Below are positions 9,838 through 20,600 of a stretch of DNA of 64,000 nt, piece after piece; positions within the stretch are counted from its first letter, which is position 1; every line of letters starts with the position of its first letter. The notes below the pieces were generated by a model, which saw nothing but the letters and a program-made list of their open reading frames with translations, ran no database searches and was not told the origin of the DNA. The position numbers and the translations under genes were made by a program. Source of the DNA: Yamagishiella unicocca (taxonomy: Eukaryota > Chlorophyta > Chlorophyceae > Chlamydomonadales > Volvocaceae). Location of the stretch: the NCBI GenBank assembly GCA_003116995.1, contig BDSL01000011.1:682001-746000 (forward strand), in the 5' to 3' direction.

Positions 9838-12800
9838 ATGGCCCACCCCTCCCATGCATCGCCTCGGCCCGTCACGAACCGTGCCCCTGTACCATTGAGG
9901 CGCACCTCTCACCGAACCCGACCCAAAACGCCACCCAACTTCAAATTCCGAACTCCGAAATCCTTCCAGGAGTTTCCGCCTCCAGCGGTGGACACAGCGC
10001 TGGTCTTACTGGGATTCGCCTTTGCGGCTTCGCTGGCTTTGCCCCCGGCCTGGCTGGACATGCACCTGGCCAACTCACCGCTGGGTGCCGTGTACCTGGC
10101 CAACTCCTCTACCCCACCGCTGGGTGCCGTGCTCCTGGCTGCCGCTTGCCTACTGTTGGCGGCCGCCTGCCTACATTTCGCGGCCTGGCCCCGCGCACCG
10201 AGTGGCTGCCGCGGCGGCATCTCTGCCGCTGCTGCCGCGGCGCCCAGCCGAAGGCAAGGTCAGGGGCGGCGGCAATGGGCATGGGCGGAGCGGCACGTCG
10301 GATGTAGCTGCAGCGTGGGCTGTGGCAGCGGCATGTCACAAGGGACAGACGGCGATGGTGGGTGGGGCCCTTCCAGCGCGCCTGGAAGTGGGATCACAGG
10401 GTTGATAGGACGGCGCAGCAGCGCGGCAATGCAGGACCTGCGTGCTGTGGCGAGTCCTGCCTTGGGCGATGCTGCTGCTGGTCCGGATATTCCTGCGGGT
10501 GCTTCTGTGGCAGTCAGCGCCTGGGATGATGACGGACGGGGGAGCTTGGCAGTCGGTCATAGGCGCTCCTCGGAGCCACTGCCGCAGCTGCAGCTTCGGC
10601 ATGTGGACAGCGATTGCCTGCAGCTTCGGCATGTGGGCAGCGATTGCCTGCAGCTTCGGCATGTGGGCAGCGATTGCCTGCAGCTTCGGCATGTGGGCAG
10701 CGATTGCCTGCAGCTTCGGCATGTGGACAGCGATTGCCTGCAGCTTCGGCATGTGGACAGCGATTGCCTGCAGCGCAGCGGGTGCAGTGCCTGCGCGGCT
10801 GGTGGTAGCAGCAGCCGCAGTGGGCCGCATGGACTGGCTAGTGGGCCTACGGCCGGCTGCGCAGCGCCGGTGCGGCGGTATGCCCGGATGGCTTGTCTGA
10901 CGTCCACTCGGATTAAGATCCGCGGCGGCGGCGCGCAGCCCGAGCACATCTCCCCCGGCTACGAGGGGCGCATCGCGGCGGTGTTGGCGGCGGCTGGGCA
11001 GCAGCTGGAGGGCGTGTACGTGCGGAGGGGCTGCATCGAGGTGCGGGGAGCGCGGCTCGGGGCTCGGGGCGGGGGCTGGGGGCGGGGCTCGGGGCGGGGG
11101 GCTGCGGACGGCTGTGTGTAGCTGCGTGGTACGGGGCTTAGGTCGTGGTGGCCTTTGTGGCAGGTTTTGGAGAATGTGAAGGCCTGGAAGTGATCTAGGC
11201 TGACCCCGTGGGGTCTTTGGCGCGCCTCTGCCGCTGAGGCATTACTCCGCCGCCCCGCCCACCATCTTTCGTATCCTCAACCCAGTTCTCCAGCATGCAT
11301 CTCAGAACGTCTGTTCTAAGCGGTTTTTCCTCGCATCCACGGGTCTTCCTCGAACGCCCCGCCCACGTCTCACCTCGCGCCGTCCTGTCCCTCCCTGTCC
11401 TGTCCCTCCCTGTCCTGTCCCTCCCTGTGACCCTGTCCCCGACCTCCCTGTCATGTCCCTCCCTGCCGCCCCCGTGTCGGCGCAGCTCATCTTGGATTCG
11501 CACGCTGTGGGTCCCGCCCTGGCGCGCACTGCGCTCGCGGCGCCATACAGCGGAGAGCGCTCAGCCGCCCTGCCCGGACCGGACTTGTCGGTCAATGTGG
11601 ACTTGCTCGTCCAATCGCTGCAGCTGCCGGTCGTACCGGCGGGCAGCCGATCTCACACAGCCGTGGTTTGGAGGCAGGCTCCGTCCAGAACGGTGCCGTC
11701 GGAGAGCGGCAGTGGTCGCGGCGGCGACGCTGACGGCGGTTCTGGACAGCTCCTCCCCGCGTCGGTGCAAACGCCGCCGGCCGGCTCTCCCTCCGCCGGC
11801 TTCGACGTCGGGGATGGGCTGTCTGTTGTTCTCCAGGCGCAGAAATGCACGGCAATTGCTACTGCTGCTGCTGCTACTGCACATGGCGGTGGCGACAGTA
11901 CCGCGGTGGAGGGTCGTGGCGCCGGCGGGGCCAGCGTGGAGCTGCAGGTGTGGTCCCCTTACGGCCAGGTGCCGGAGGTTTCGGCGCGCTTCGGGGGCTC
12001 GTACCTGCGTGTCGCAGTAGACCTCGAGGCGGCCCACGGGGTGCGGGGCCGGCCCCACGGCCCTGCGGGTAACGACTCGGACGGCGCGGCGGACGCGGCT
12101 GGGGTCGCGGCTAGTGCGGTTGCTGGCTCCGGTCAAGCCGGTAATGGCCGAACCGACATGGCACGGCCGGACGCAGCGGCGGTAGCTTCTCCAGCGGCTG
12201 CTGAAGACGGGCGCAATGGTAGCGGTGCAAGCAGCGACGGTGACGGCGGTGCCAACAGCAGTAGCAGTAGCGGAGGGGGAGACCGAGACGGCGCCCGTGG
12301 CCGCCTGTTCACTGGCATCATGCGGCTGCACGATCTGCCCAAGGCTCCGGGGCTGTTGCTGCTGGAGGCTCGTTGCCCAGGAGGGGGTAGCCAAGGTCTC
12401 GGGGGGCCCCCGCGACCTGTGCCGGTGCTGTTCGTCGACGACCCGCGGGTCGCGGCCGAGTTTGCACGCGGGGCGGCCTCGGATGCCATCGGGCTAGGCC
12501 CTCAGGAGCTGAACGACCTGACGGTGGACCTGGGCGTCTTCCTGAACCGAGCAGCGACCGCGTGCGCCCCGCCAGGGCCCGACGGGGGCCGGCAGGCGGC
12601 GGCGGAGGGCGCCGCTATCAGCAGCAGCACCGGCACTGAACAGCCCCCTGCTGACGTCAGCCCGGCGAGGGGTCGGGCGGCGCTGCTGGAGGTGCTGGAG
12701 CTGGGGCAGCACCTGATGACTTGGCTGTCCAGCATGGAAGGTGAGTGGCCCGCCACCGTGGCCCGGCTGCAGCGGGATCTGGCTGCCGTGGGCCGTACAT

Positions 12801-14639
12801 TTGTGGCCGTGTACGACGACACGGCCCAGCTTCTCCCAGACGTCGCCGGCGCTGAAACCACTGCTGGGCACGTCGGGGCCGGAGGCATCGAGTGCGCCGG
12901 GCCGCGGCTAGCGGGGGCCGGCGAGCAGCAGCGGCAGGGTCAGTGGCGGCGCGTCCCGGAGCAGCAGCAGCGTCAGGTGCTGCGGGCGGCGGCGGCAGCG
13001 GGTTGCGGCGAGCGTACTTTGGATCGAACGAGGGATGCCGGAGCACCTTCAAGCTGCCCGGACGGCGGCTCCCTGCACGGCGCTGAGGTGGCAGCCACGT
13101 GCGCCGCTGGTCCCTTTGCGGCGGCGGCGGCGACGGGCTGCTGGGGCTCGGGACGAGGCGGCGGCGTAGCGGCGGACTGGCGGGGCGTGCTGGGCGCCAC
13201 GTCACGGTGGTACGACAGCCTGATGGACCCCGGCTACCAGGCTTTCCTGACCGACTACTGCGCCATGCAGACGCACGTCCTGTGAGTGCCGTGGGTTTGA
13301 AGTGCCGTGGGTTTGGAGCTGGAGGGGTATTACTTGGAGCAGGAAGGAAGGCCGCAGGAAGGAGCTTGCGGGGTACTTGGTGCTTGGTGCGGAAGGTCGC
13401 AGCAAGGAGCTTGGGGCCGGGGTGGCTCCTGCTCTTAGGGTGGTCTCAGCCGGGTGACCGCAAAGGGGGAACCATAGCATCATGGGTGCAGGCGGTGCGA
13501 CAGCACTTCACCCATCTATGACGCCTGCATGCGCTGCTTGGTCCTAACCTCGACCTCCCTGCTGCCCCTGCCCACCACCGCTGTTGCCGCTGCCCCCAAC
13601 ACTGTTGCCGCCGCTGCCGCCGCCGCCTCCCAGGGACTTGATGGCATTCATGTCGATATTCAGCATCGTGGTGCGCACCTGGCAGGAGGAGCCGCAGTGG
13701 CGCCACCGCCCGCTGACCCACTTCCTCGCCCACATCGCCCCGCCCGTCACGACCCTGGCGGCCAGCCTGCTCACTACCGCTGCCTGGCCGCTGCTGCCGC
13801 GACCCACCTGGGCACGACTGGTGCGGGCGTCCATGCTGCCTCGCTACCTGTCTTTCCTCCTGGGGCTGCTGATGATGGGCTGTCTGGGCTTCGAGCCGCC
13901 GCCCGTCATCGTGTCGTACCACCTGCGCTGCTCGTCGGTCATGCTGGGCGAAGGCGTCGGGCTCTCGGCGACAGTCGTGGTGAGGGCGCGTGGGGCCGGC
14001 TGGGGGCCTCCCACTGGCTGCATCGCGGGCGGCTGCATCGCGGCTGGGATGGTGTTAGTCTGCAAACGCACGGCCGGGTGGGGCATGCGGGGTTCGGCGG
14101 GCGAGCACGTGGTCTTCTGGTTTTGCCACCGGGCGGCAGAGGCCGGCAGAGGGGGCGGAGGCGGCAGAGGAGGCGGATGCAGTGGCTACTTGGGATGCTG
14201 ATATGCATGCAGCGGCCCAGGACCGGGCCAGCCAGCAGGACCCCGGTCCTTAGTCACAAGTTTGCGCATCGCACTTGCGGTTGCTCGTGCCGTTGGCATG
14301 TAGCCGCTACCCTACGTCACCCATCTTAGCCCCTAGAGCACGTCCACGCCTGTCCCCAGAGCACCCGCTGCCCTCGGTCCCTCGTTGGCACCCCTTGACC
14401 TCACATGCATTCGCGTGCAGGTGATGCCGGTCACAGCGGCGGTCATGGCGGCGGTTCGAGTCCCCGCTCACGCGATGGTGTGGCTCAAGTTCGGCACGTT
14501 CGACTCCGCCGCCAGCGCGGTGCTCTTCGGCTGTGCTCTCGCCTGCTGCTCCGTGGCCGTCAATTTGGTGCTCCACGTCTGCCTCGTGGTGCAGTACAGG
14601 CGCCGCCTTCGGAGCCAACTGCGCAGCAAGGCAGATTAG
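9838..14639 (+). CDS. Multi-pass membrane protein with SPL1-like region but no SBP domain (paralogue A)
   Basis: Exons read: 9838-11040, 11486-13281, 13634-13979, 14421-14639, about 1,187 aa. ATG at 9838 is the first in frame; a missed 5' exon is possible. Residues about 60-120 hold two hydrophobic stretches, followed by six in-frame copies of a 10-aa repeat (QLRHVGSDCL) and Ala/Gly-rich sequence. The middle resembles the C-terminal half of plant SPL1/SPL12 proteins in order: YVRRGCIE (compare YIRPGCIVL of SPL1) near residue 395, a segment with GSYLRV, then PVLFVDDPRVAAEF near 714, LGVFLNRA near 745 and HLMTWLSSMEGEWP near 806. The last 190 residues hold about five hydrophobic segments, for example LSFLLGLLMMGCLGF. 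No SBP Cys/His domain is visible. Plant SPL1-type proteins also carry C-terminal membrane segments. Function is unknown. The paralogue follows in the same orientation at 17678. Confidence 0.75.
10591..10770 (+). repeat. 30-bp in-frame coding repeat, six copies
   Basis: Six contiguous copies of a 30-bp unit starting CAGCTTCGGCATGTGGRCAG each encode ten residues of paralogue A. They differ only by G/A at one position (Gly or Asp). There is no equivalent in paralogue B, so the array arose after duplication or was lost from B. Confidence 0.9.
10897..11063 (+). repeat. 167-bp block identical to 19573-19739
   Basis: The block covers the last 144 bp of exon 1, from CTGACGTCCACTCGG to the GAG before the donor, and the first 23 bp of the intron. 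By eye it is identical base for base to the same place in paralogue B, whereas the sequence on both sides is strongly diverged. Confidence 0.9.
11262..11362 (-). repeat. Copy of dispersed intronic repeat family
   Basis: This lies in intron 1 of paralogue A. It contains the family core in reverse (CCAGTTCTCCAGCATGCATC) and the flank TCGCATCCACGGGTCTTCC. It matches segments in introns of the ZnT9-like and TRAPPC10 genes. Confidence 0.75.
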
Positions 14640-17600
14640 GCGGCCCGGCTGGGCCAGGATGAAATGGGGTGGCGTGGCGGGCCTCGCGCCTGCGGTTTGG
14701 GTCCTTGTGGCTGTGCGCCTCTGGGCTGGGGCGAGGATAGCGAAAGGAAGATTTCGGACAGAGTACGAGGGCGAACGTTTTAGCAACGGGGGCCGTGTTG
14801 GCTGGCGTGCAGCTGGGTCCTAGGGGTCCTTGCGCCGCCGGCCTTGCGTACAACATGCACCCTCATTCTTTCAGGGGCCGAGTACTACTTTTTCCCGCCT
14901 CGTCTGCTGCTGGCCATTGACTGTCGGCGTTTGATCGGTCTGCTGGCCTGTGGCGGGGCGGGGCTGCCTCTTAAATGTTTGCATCATCAAAGGTAAAGGT
15001 GCACGGCAGGATGCTTTTTTGGCGTCATCTCGTCTCATTTTGGAGAAAGTGAGGAACGTTGATCCCGCATGGTGGTAAGCGCTGCGTTGCGTGCTTTGCA
15101 TTGCATTGAATGGCCCTGGCATCCAGTCAGCTGGTGGGTTTCGATCCTCGAATCAGAGAGCCTCAGTGGCTACATTGTGCCGGCCTCCGTGGCTGTAGCG
15201 TGCCTTCTCGCTGTGGGGAGTTAAGGGTGCGGGTTGGGGGAAGGCCGTCGCGCCCCCCTGTTGCTGTGTTCGGTGTTTCGAGGGAAAGTGCTTCCCAGCG
15301 CTCAGCCTCCCTTGAGAGTTGTGGTCCTCCCTTGAGGGTTGTGGTCCTCCCTTGAGAGTTGTGGTCCACGGGGAATGGGACGCCTTGTACGACGCGGCCG
15401 TTGTGCCGTGTTGACCTGGCTTGCTTAGGCAACAGGTGGCGTGTGTGAGTTCTAGTCGCGGCAGAGGGGAACTAGTAGTAGGAGCTGTTCCAGAGGGGAA
15501 CTGGTGATGTCTGCGTGCAGGTGGGGTGGTTGCGAATTTTGTTTTAAGCGGTTCCGGAGCACAGGGTTGGGTTCCGCGCCGAGCGGCCGAGTGCCTGTTG
15601 CATACCCCGACATATGGTGATCGTATTCCGCGAAGTGTAACATCACCATGTTGCAGTTCATCAGTTGGGAGCTACCGCAATTTTTGGAGTGGTAAATCAT
15701 GTCCTGGTGTGAAATGAAGCATTTGTTGAAGGCAATCTGAAGGCACGAGGCATTTGTTGCGCGTCGTTTCGTGGTCTTTTGTTGGTCGGTGTGTGGTGCC
15801 CTAAGGGCTGTGGAGCCGTTGTGATGACAGCACAAGGCGGTGGGTGGGTGTCTTGCTCGCAAGCCTCAATACAAACTCGTGACCATGCGTTGCTCCGCAC
15901 AGGGTACTTTGAGATGCACACCTCTCGGGCGGGCAGCAATCGCGTCTATAGCAGGGGATGCCGTGAGGTAGCATTGTCGTACACGTGGTGGTGTCAAAAG
16001 ATACCGTTCAAGGTGGTAGATACCGTTTGAGGTGCTAGACGCCGTTTGAAGTGTCGTGAGAACAGGTACTCTTGAGTAACGTTTTGAAGGCAGGTACTGC
16101 ACGTATGTCGAACGACGAGCAAATAACTGAGCACACATATGTTGATGTATGCAACCACTGCCACCACCACCACTACCACCACCACAGGCTCTACCGTATG
16201 GTCTGGGGCCCACTGTAACGGGGCCCACTGTAACAGTTACTACTAACACCGTCTCCTCCTAAAGCCATCACCCAAAACCATCAGCACCCAACGCCATCAC
16301 CTCAACTGCCACAACCGCCGCTGCTAGCACCGCTCAGTGTCGCCCCTTCCACCGCCAGCGTCGCCGCTAGCACCGCAACATGAGCCAACATAGCAGCAAT
16401 TATACTAGTTTTTGTTGGGCGTATATCGTTGAAACAGTGAACTAGGTTCATACGCGACAAGGCGCGCTGGCAGCTACCGAGCATCGCGCGCAGTCGACGG
16501 CGGTGGTGATGGCATCCATTATGCGTAGGGACAAAAGGCGCTGTTGACAGCGCATGTTAGCGAAATCTGAGCCACCAGTTCAATAGCGCGTGCCGCTGGT
16601 ATCACCTCAACAATTCCACGGTTGGGGGTTGCTTGCGGTGTGATGGCTGAACCCTGGCTGCCCGAAAGGGCCTGAGCGGCTCCTACCTGCTGCTGTTCGT
16701 GGGCCGCTTGTCCGCCTGTCTGGTGCCTTGTAGCCCCGGCAGGGGTTTTCTCCCGCTGTGGTTTGCCACGCCTAGCTATTTCTGTTGTCTGTGACTGTGT
16801 TGGTGTGTGCGCATGGGGCGCCGTCGCCCCTTTTTTGCGTTTCCCCCGTCTCTTGACCTTGGTGTGTTGGGATTGCCCGTTGTGGTGAAGGTCCTTTTTC
16901 TGGCCGGCCTTTCAGGTGGAGCGTTTTACGCGTGTGGGTGGTGCCCTAGGCCGCCGGGAGGTTCTGTCCCCAGCCCGTCGGTCCGGGCTGTCCGATCTGC
17001 TATGGGCCTTGGGGTGCCTGTTCTTTTCTGTCGGGGACAGCCCTCTTTGCCGCGGCGGTGTGCTCTGCTCTTCCTGTGCCTTCTGGGGCGTCTGCTGGCT
17101 GCTTAGCGCTGATTTCTCGTACGGTGAGGTCTCGATATAGGACTCCTCTCTTTTCCTGGGCTCGCCCGGACTTGTGGACACTTATATTCTTAAAATTAAA
17201 CGACTCCACGGCCTCCAGGCACCACAAAATGGAACGCACACCCCGCACGCAAAAGTGGGAAAGGGCACGGTGGTTCGTCATGTCGTTCACCCCAGGCAGA
17301 CCGTACTGTCTGGATATTACGCCTGAACGTACGCGGCCGATAGCAAATAGGTTACCATAAGATTAAGGCGATACATATATGCATGCAAGGGGGCTGCGAC
17401 GAGAACCGAAAGTCCTGGGTCCTGCACCTGTCGCCGTCCCGATGACTTGCAGTACAACATGGCGCTGAAACAGACATCCAATAGGTTGGAGTCCATGGAT
17501 ACTACGTAGTAGAGAGCATGTATACATGCATAGCAGTTTTCCCTACAACGGACGAGCAGGACTGCTCCCTTGTAACTGTCGCATCCTGCTGAGGAGCTGA

Positions 17601-17677
17601 GCCACTTTGGGGACGTACATTCACGCGCTCGATATCACCGTAATGGGTGTAAGTGGCCGTAGTGATTTCTCTTAGTG
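14640..17677. other. Intergenic region between the two paralogues
   Basis: No gene is supported in this 3.0-kb stretch. Short repeats include about three copies of CCCTTGAGAGTTGTGGTCCT near 15308-15368 and three degenerate units of ATACCGTTYRAGGTGGTAG near 16000-16055. The stretch 16620-17330 has a different texture (T-rich, few repeats) and could be an old mobile-element remnant, but no protein or terminal repeat supports that. Confidence 0.55.
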
Positions 17678-20600
17678 ATGCTTCGCTCGAGGCACGTAGG
17701 CTTCAGCATGGTTGGCCCTGGGCAGCTTCAGCCGCGCCCTACCAGGTCGTCACGCTGGGTTTTGCCTCTGAGCGTGCTGGCCACATTTCATCTGTCAACA
17801 CTGGTTCTTAACCTACTATTGCGCTTGGAGGATGGTGCGGCCCTAGGGGACTTTAGGCACCAGTTAGCATCTCGCCGGTGCGGCGTCGGGCGCGCTGTCT
17901 TCATCCTAACGCATCCGCAGCACACGTACAAAATTCTTTTGAGTTTACCAGGAGGTGCTGTTTGGATCACATGGGGTTTCGACGTCCTTGCCGCTCGGCT
18001 GGCGTTTGCTTGCCTGCACTCCTGCACGCTTGATTTGAAGCGCGGCAAGCGTGTCGACAGCGCCTTGACTATCCTACAACGTCTGCTGGCCACCCTGTAC
18101 CTGGTATCGAGGCCCCTTGAGTCGCCGTCGCCCAGCGCTTTATGGTATCTGAGGCTTTTAGCAGCGTGGAACCTCGTTAGCAGTGTCACATTCCCGGTGA
18201 GGAGGTTTCCTAAATAACGACACATGCCGTTTCCTAATTGGTTCGACTTATCGCACGCAAGCCTTGTTTGCGTACGTTGCCTTGGTCCAGCGATTTGCTG
18301 CACAGCTCAGTAACCCTGTCGGATGACTTAACCGGTAGCTAGTTCGGCTTAACCGGTAGCTACTTAGATGCAACCGGCAGAGATATTGCGATGGCCAACG
18401 CACACAAGCAAAGGCACGCGGTTGCACGGGGGCCGCGTGGACCCGTGTAACTGGCCTTTGTTGCGTCTTGCATGGCTGACACAGCAGATGGGCAACGGCC
18501 ATCTGCAGCAACTGCACCCACAGCCCCACCCACAGCCAGCACCGCAAAGCTGCATACATCCTTGGGACACTAGGCGACGGCCCTAAAAGATCCTACCCCC
18601 GTCCCCTCCCCCAACAACCCCATCACCGCCTTCTAGGCCGGCTTGGCGCTGGAGGCGGTGTACGCCATCCTATCGCTTCCCTGCCTAGCGCTCCTCTGCG
18701 TCCGCTACACGCGGTCGGAGCTCCCAGAGGCGAAGGAGATGCCGGGCATCATACTGCGCGATGCAGCTGGCATTGCGCTGAACCTGTTCATCGAGGCCCG
18801 CCGCCTCCGCTCCAGGAGGATCCGCAGGACCGCTGCTGCGTCCGCCGCCGCGCAGCCGGACGCTCTTCGATACCTAGATGCTTGCAAATCGACGCCAGTA
18901 CCTTCTCAGCAACAACAACCGCAACAGCAACCGAATGCTGGCTCCCAGGAGGAACGCACCGCCGACAAGTCAGGCGACGGCGCATACGGCGGTGCTAGCG
19001 GCACGACGGATGGGGTCGTCACTACGGGCGTTAGCGGAGCCAGAGAAACGACTGGAGGTGCCGTACTGGCGCAGGCCATAGGGCCCGTGACGCCCCCCCG
19101 CGAACAGCCGGGCGGCTCACTCGGTGGCGCGGCGGTCGCGCTGGCGGCCGCCACTCGCCATACCGGCAGGACTGCCGCCGCGGCATCGCCGTCGGGTGGC
19201 GCTGCCGCCGCCGCTGACGCCGCCGATGCAGCCACCAGCGCGAATACTGCTACTGCTCTCCATCTGGAAGCGCCGGAGGCGCCGCAGGGTCCCCCTAGGG
19301 CCGGCGTCCCATTGCTGCTGAGTGCGCCCCGACCATTGGCGGTCGCCGCTGGCAGCGGCGCCGCGGCGGCGGCGGCGGCGGCGCCGCCGCCCTTCGACGC
19401 ATTGGGGATGTACGGGCAGTACGCGTCTGGGTGGGGAGAGGGATGTGGCAGTCCGGTCTCTCTCCACAAAACGGATCCAGAGGCGCCGCCGCGGATCCTG
19501 CACGTACGGCAGCTCGCCGCCCGCGCCGCGCCTGAGGGGCCGCCGGCGCCGCGTTACGTGCCTCGCACTCGCCTGACGTCCACTCGGATTAAGATCCGCG
19601 GCGGCGGCGCGCAGCCCGAGCACATCTCCCCCGGCTACGAGGGGCGCATCGCGGCGGTGTTGGCGGCGGCTGGGCAGCAGCTGGAGGGCGTGTACGTGCG
19701 GAGGGGCTGCATCGAGGTGCGGGGAGCGCGGCTCGGGGCGGGGGCGGGGGGCTCGGGGCGGAGGCTGGGGGCCGGGGGCTGGCTTAGTCGTTCCGCCCAG
19801 AGTTGGCTCTGGGGACCCATGGTGGGCACCACCTGCACCACCTGCACCACCTGCACCACCACCACCACCTGCACCACCACCACCACCTGCACCACCACCA
19901 CCACCACCACCACCACCACCACCACCACCACCACCACCACCACCACCACCACCACCACCACCGCCGCCACCACCACCACCACCACCACCACCACCACCAC
20001 CACCACCACCACCACCACCACCACCACCACCACCACCACCAAGTCCGCAATCGCTACGGGCGCTGCCACAGCCAGCATGCGTGGGGTCCGCGTGCTGGCC
20101 CCCGACGCACAACCGCTACATGCTACCCCACGAAGCCCTCGTGATCCTCGCACCACCTTCCTCCCACGACTGCGCAGCTCCAGGTCGATTCCCGCATCTT
20201 GGAGCAGCTGGCGGAGGGGCCCGCATCCCCTGGCGGCGGCGGCAGCAGCCGCGCCAGCGGCTCCGTCAGCAGCGGCTCCGTAGACATCGGCGCGGTCATC
20301 CGGGCGCTGCAGCTGCCGTACGAAGTGCCGTATGGCGATGAGTACGACGACGGCGAGGTCGTCGCCGGCGGCGATGGCAGGCAGCCGCGTCCCCGCCACG
20401 GCAACGACGACGATGACGACCACGACCACGACGACGACGACGGCACCCCCGAAGTGTTTGTGTTTCATCACATGCACCCCGGCGGCTTCGGCGGCGTTGC
20501 CAGCACGCTGGATCCAAATCCGGATCCCGGCGCCGTCGGATGGGCGCCGTCGGGCGACGGCACGTCCCTTCCCAGCTGGCCGTACGTGGTGTCCGTACAG

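Noticed and set aside
16620..17330. Possible retroelement or cryptic gene between the two paralogues
   Set aside because: No reverse transcriptase, integrase or other recognisable peptide, no terminal repeats and no convincing splice pattern.
19784..20144. Long poly-His, poly-Thr, poly-Trp, poly-Val and poly-Gly frames
   Set aside because: All are translations of the intronic ACC repeat. The exon joins on either side match paralogue A without it.
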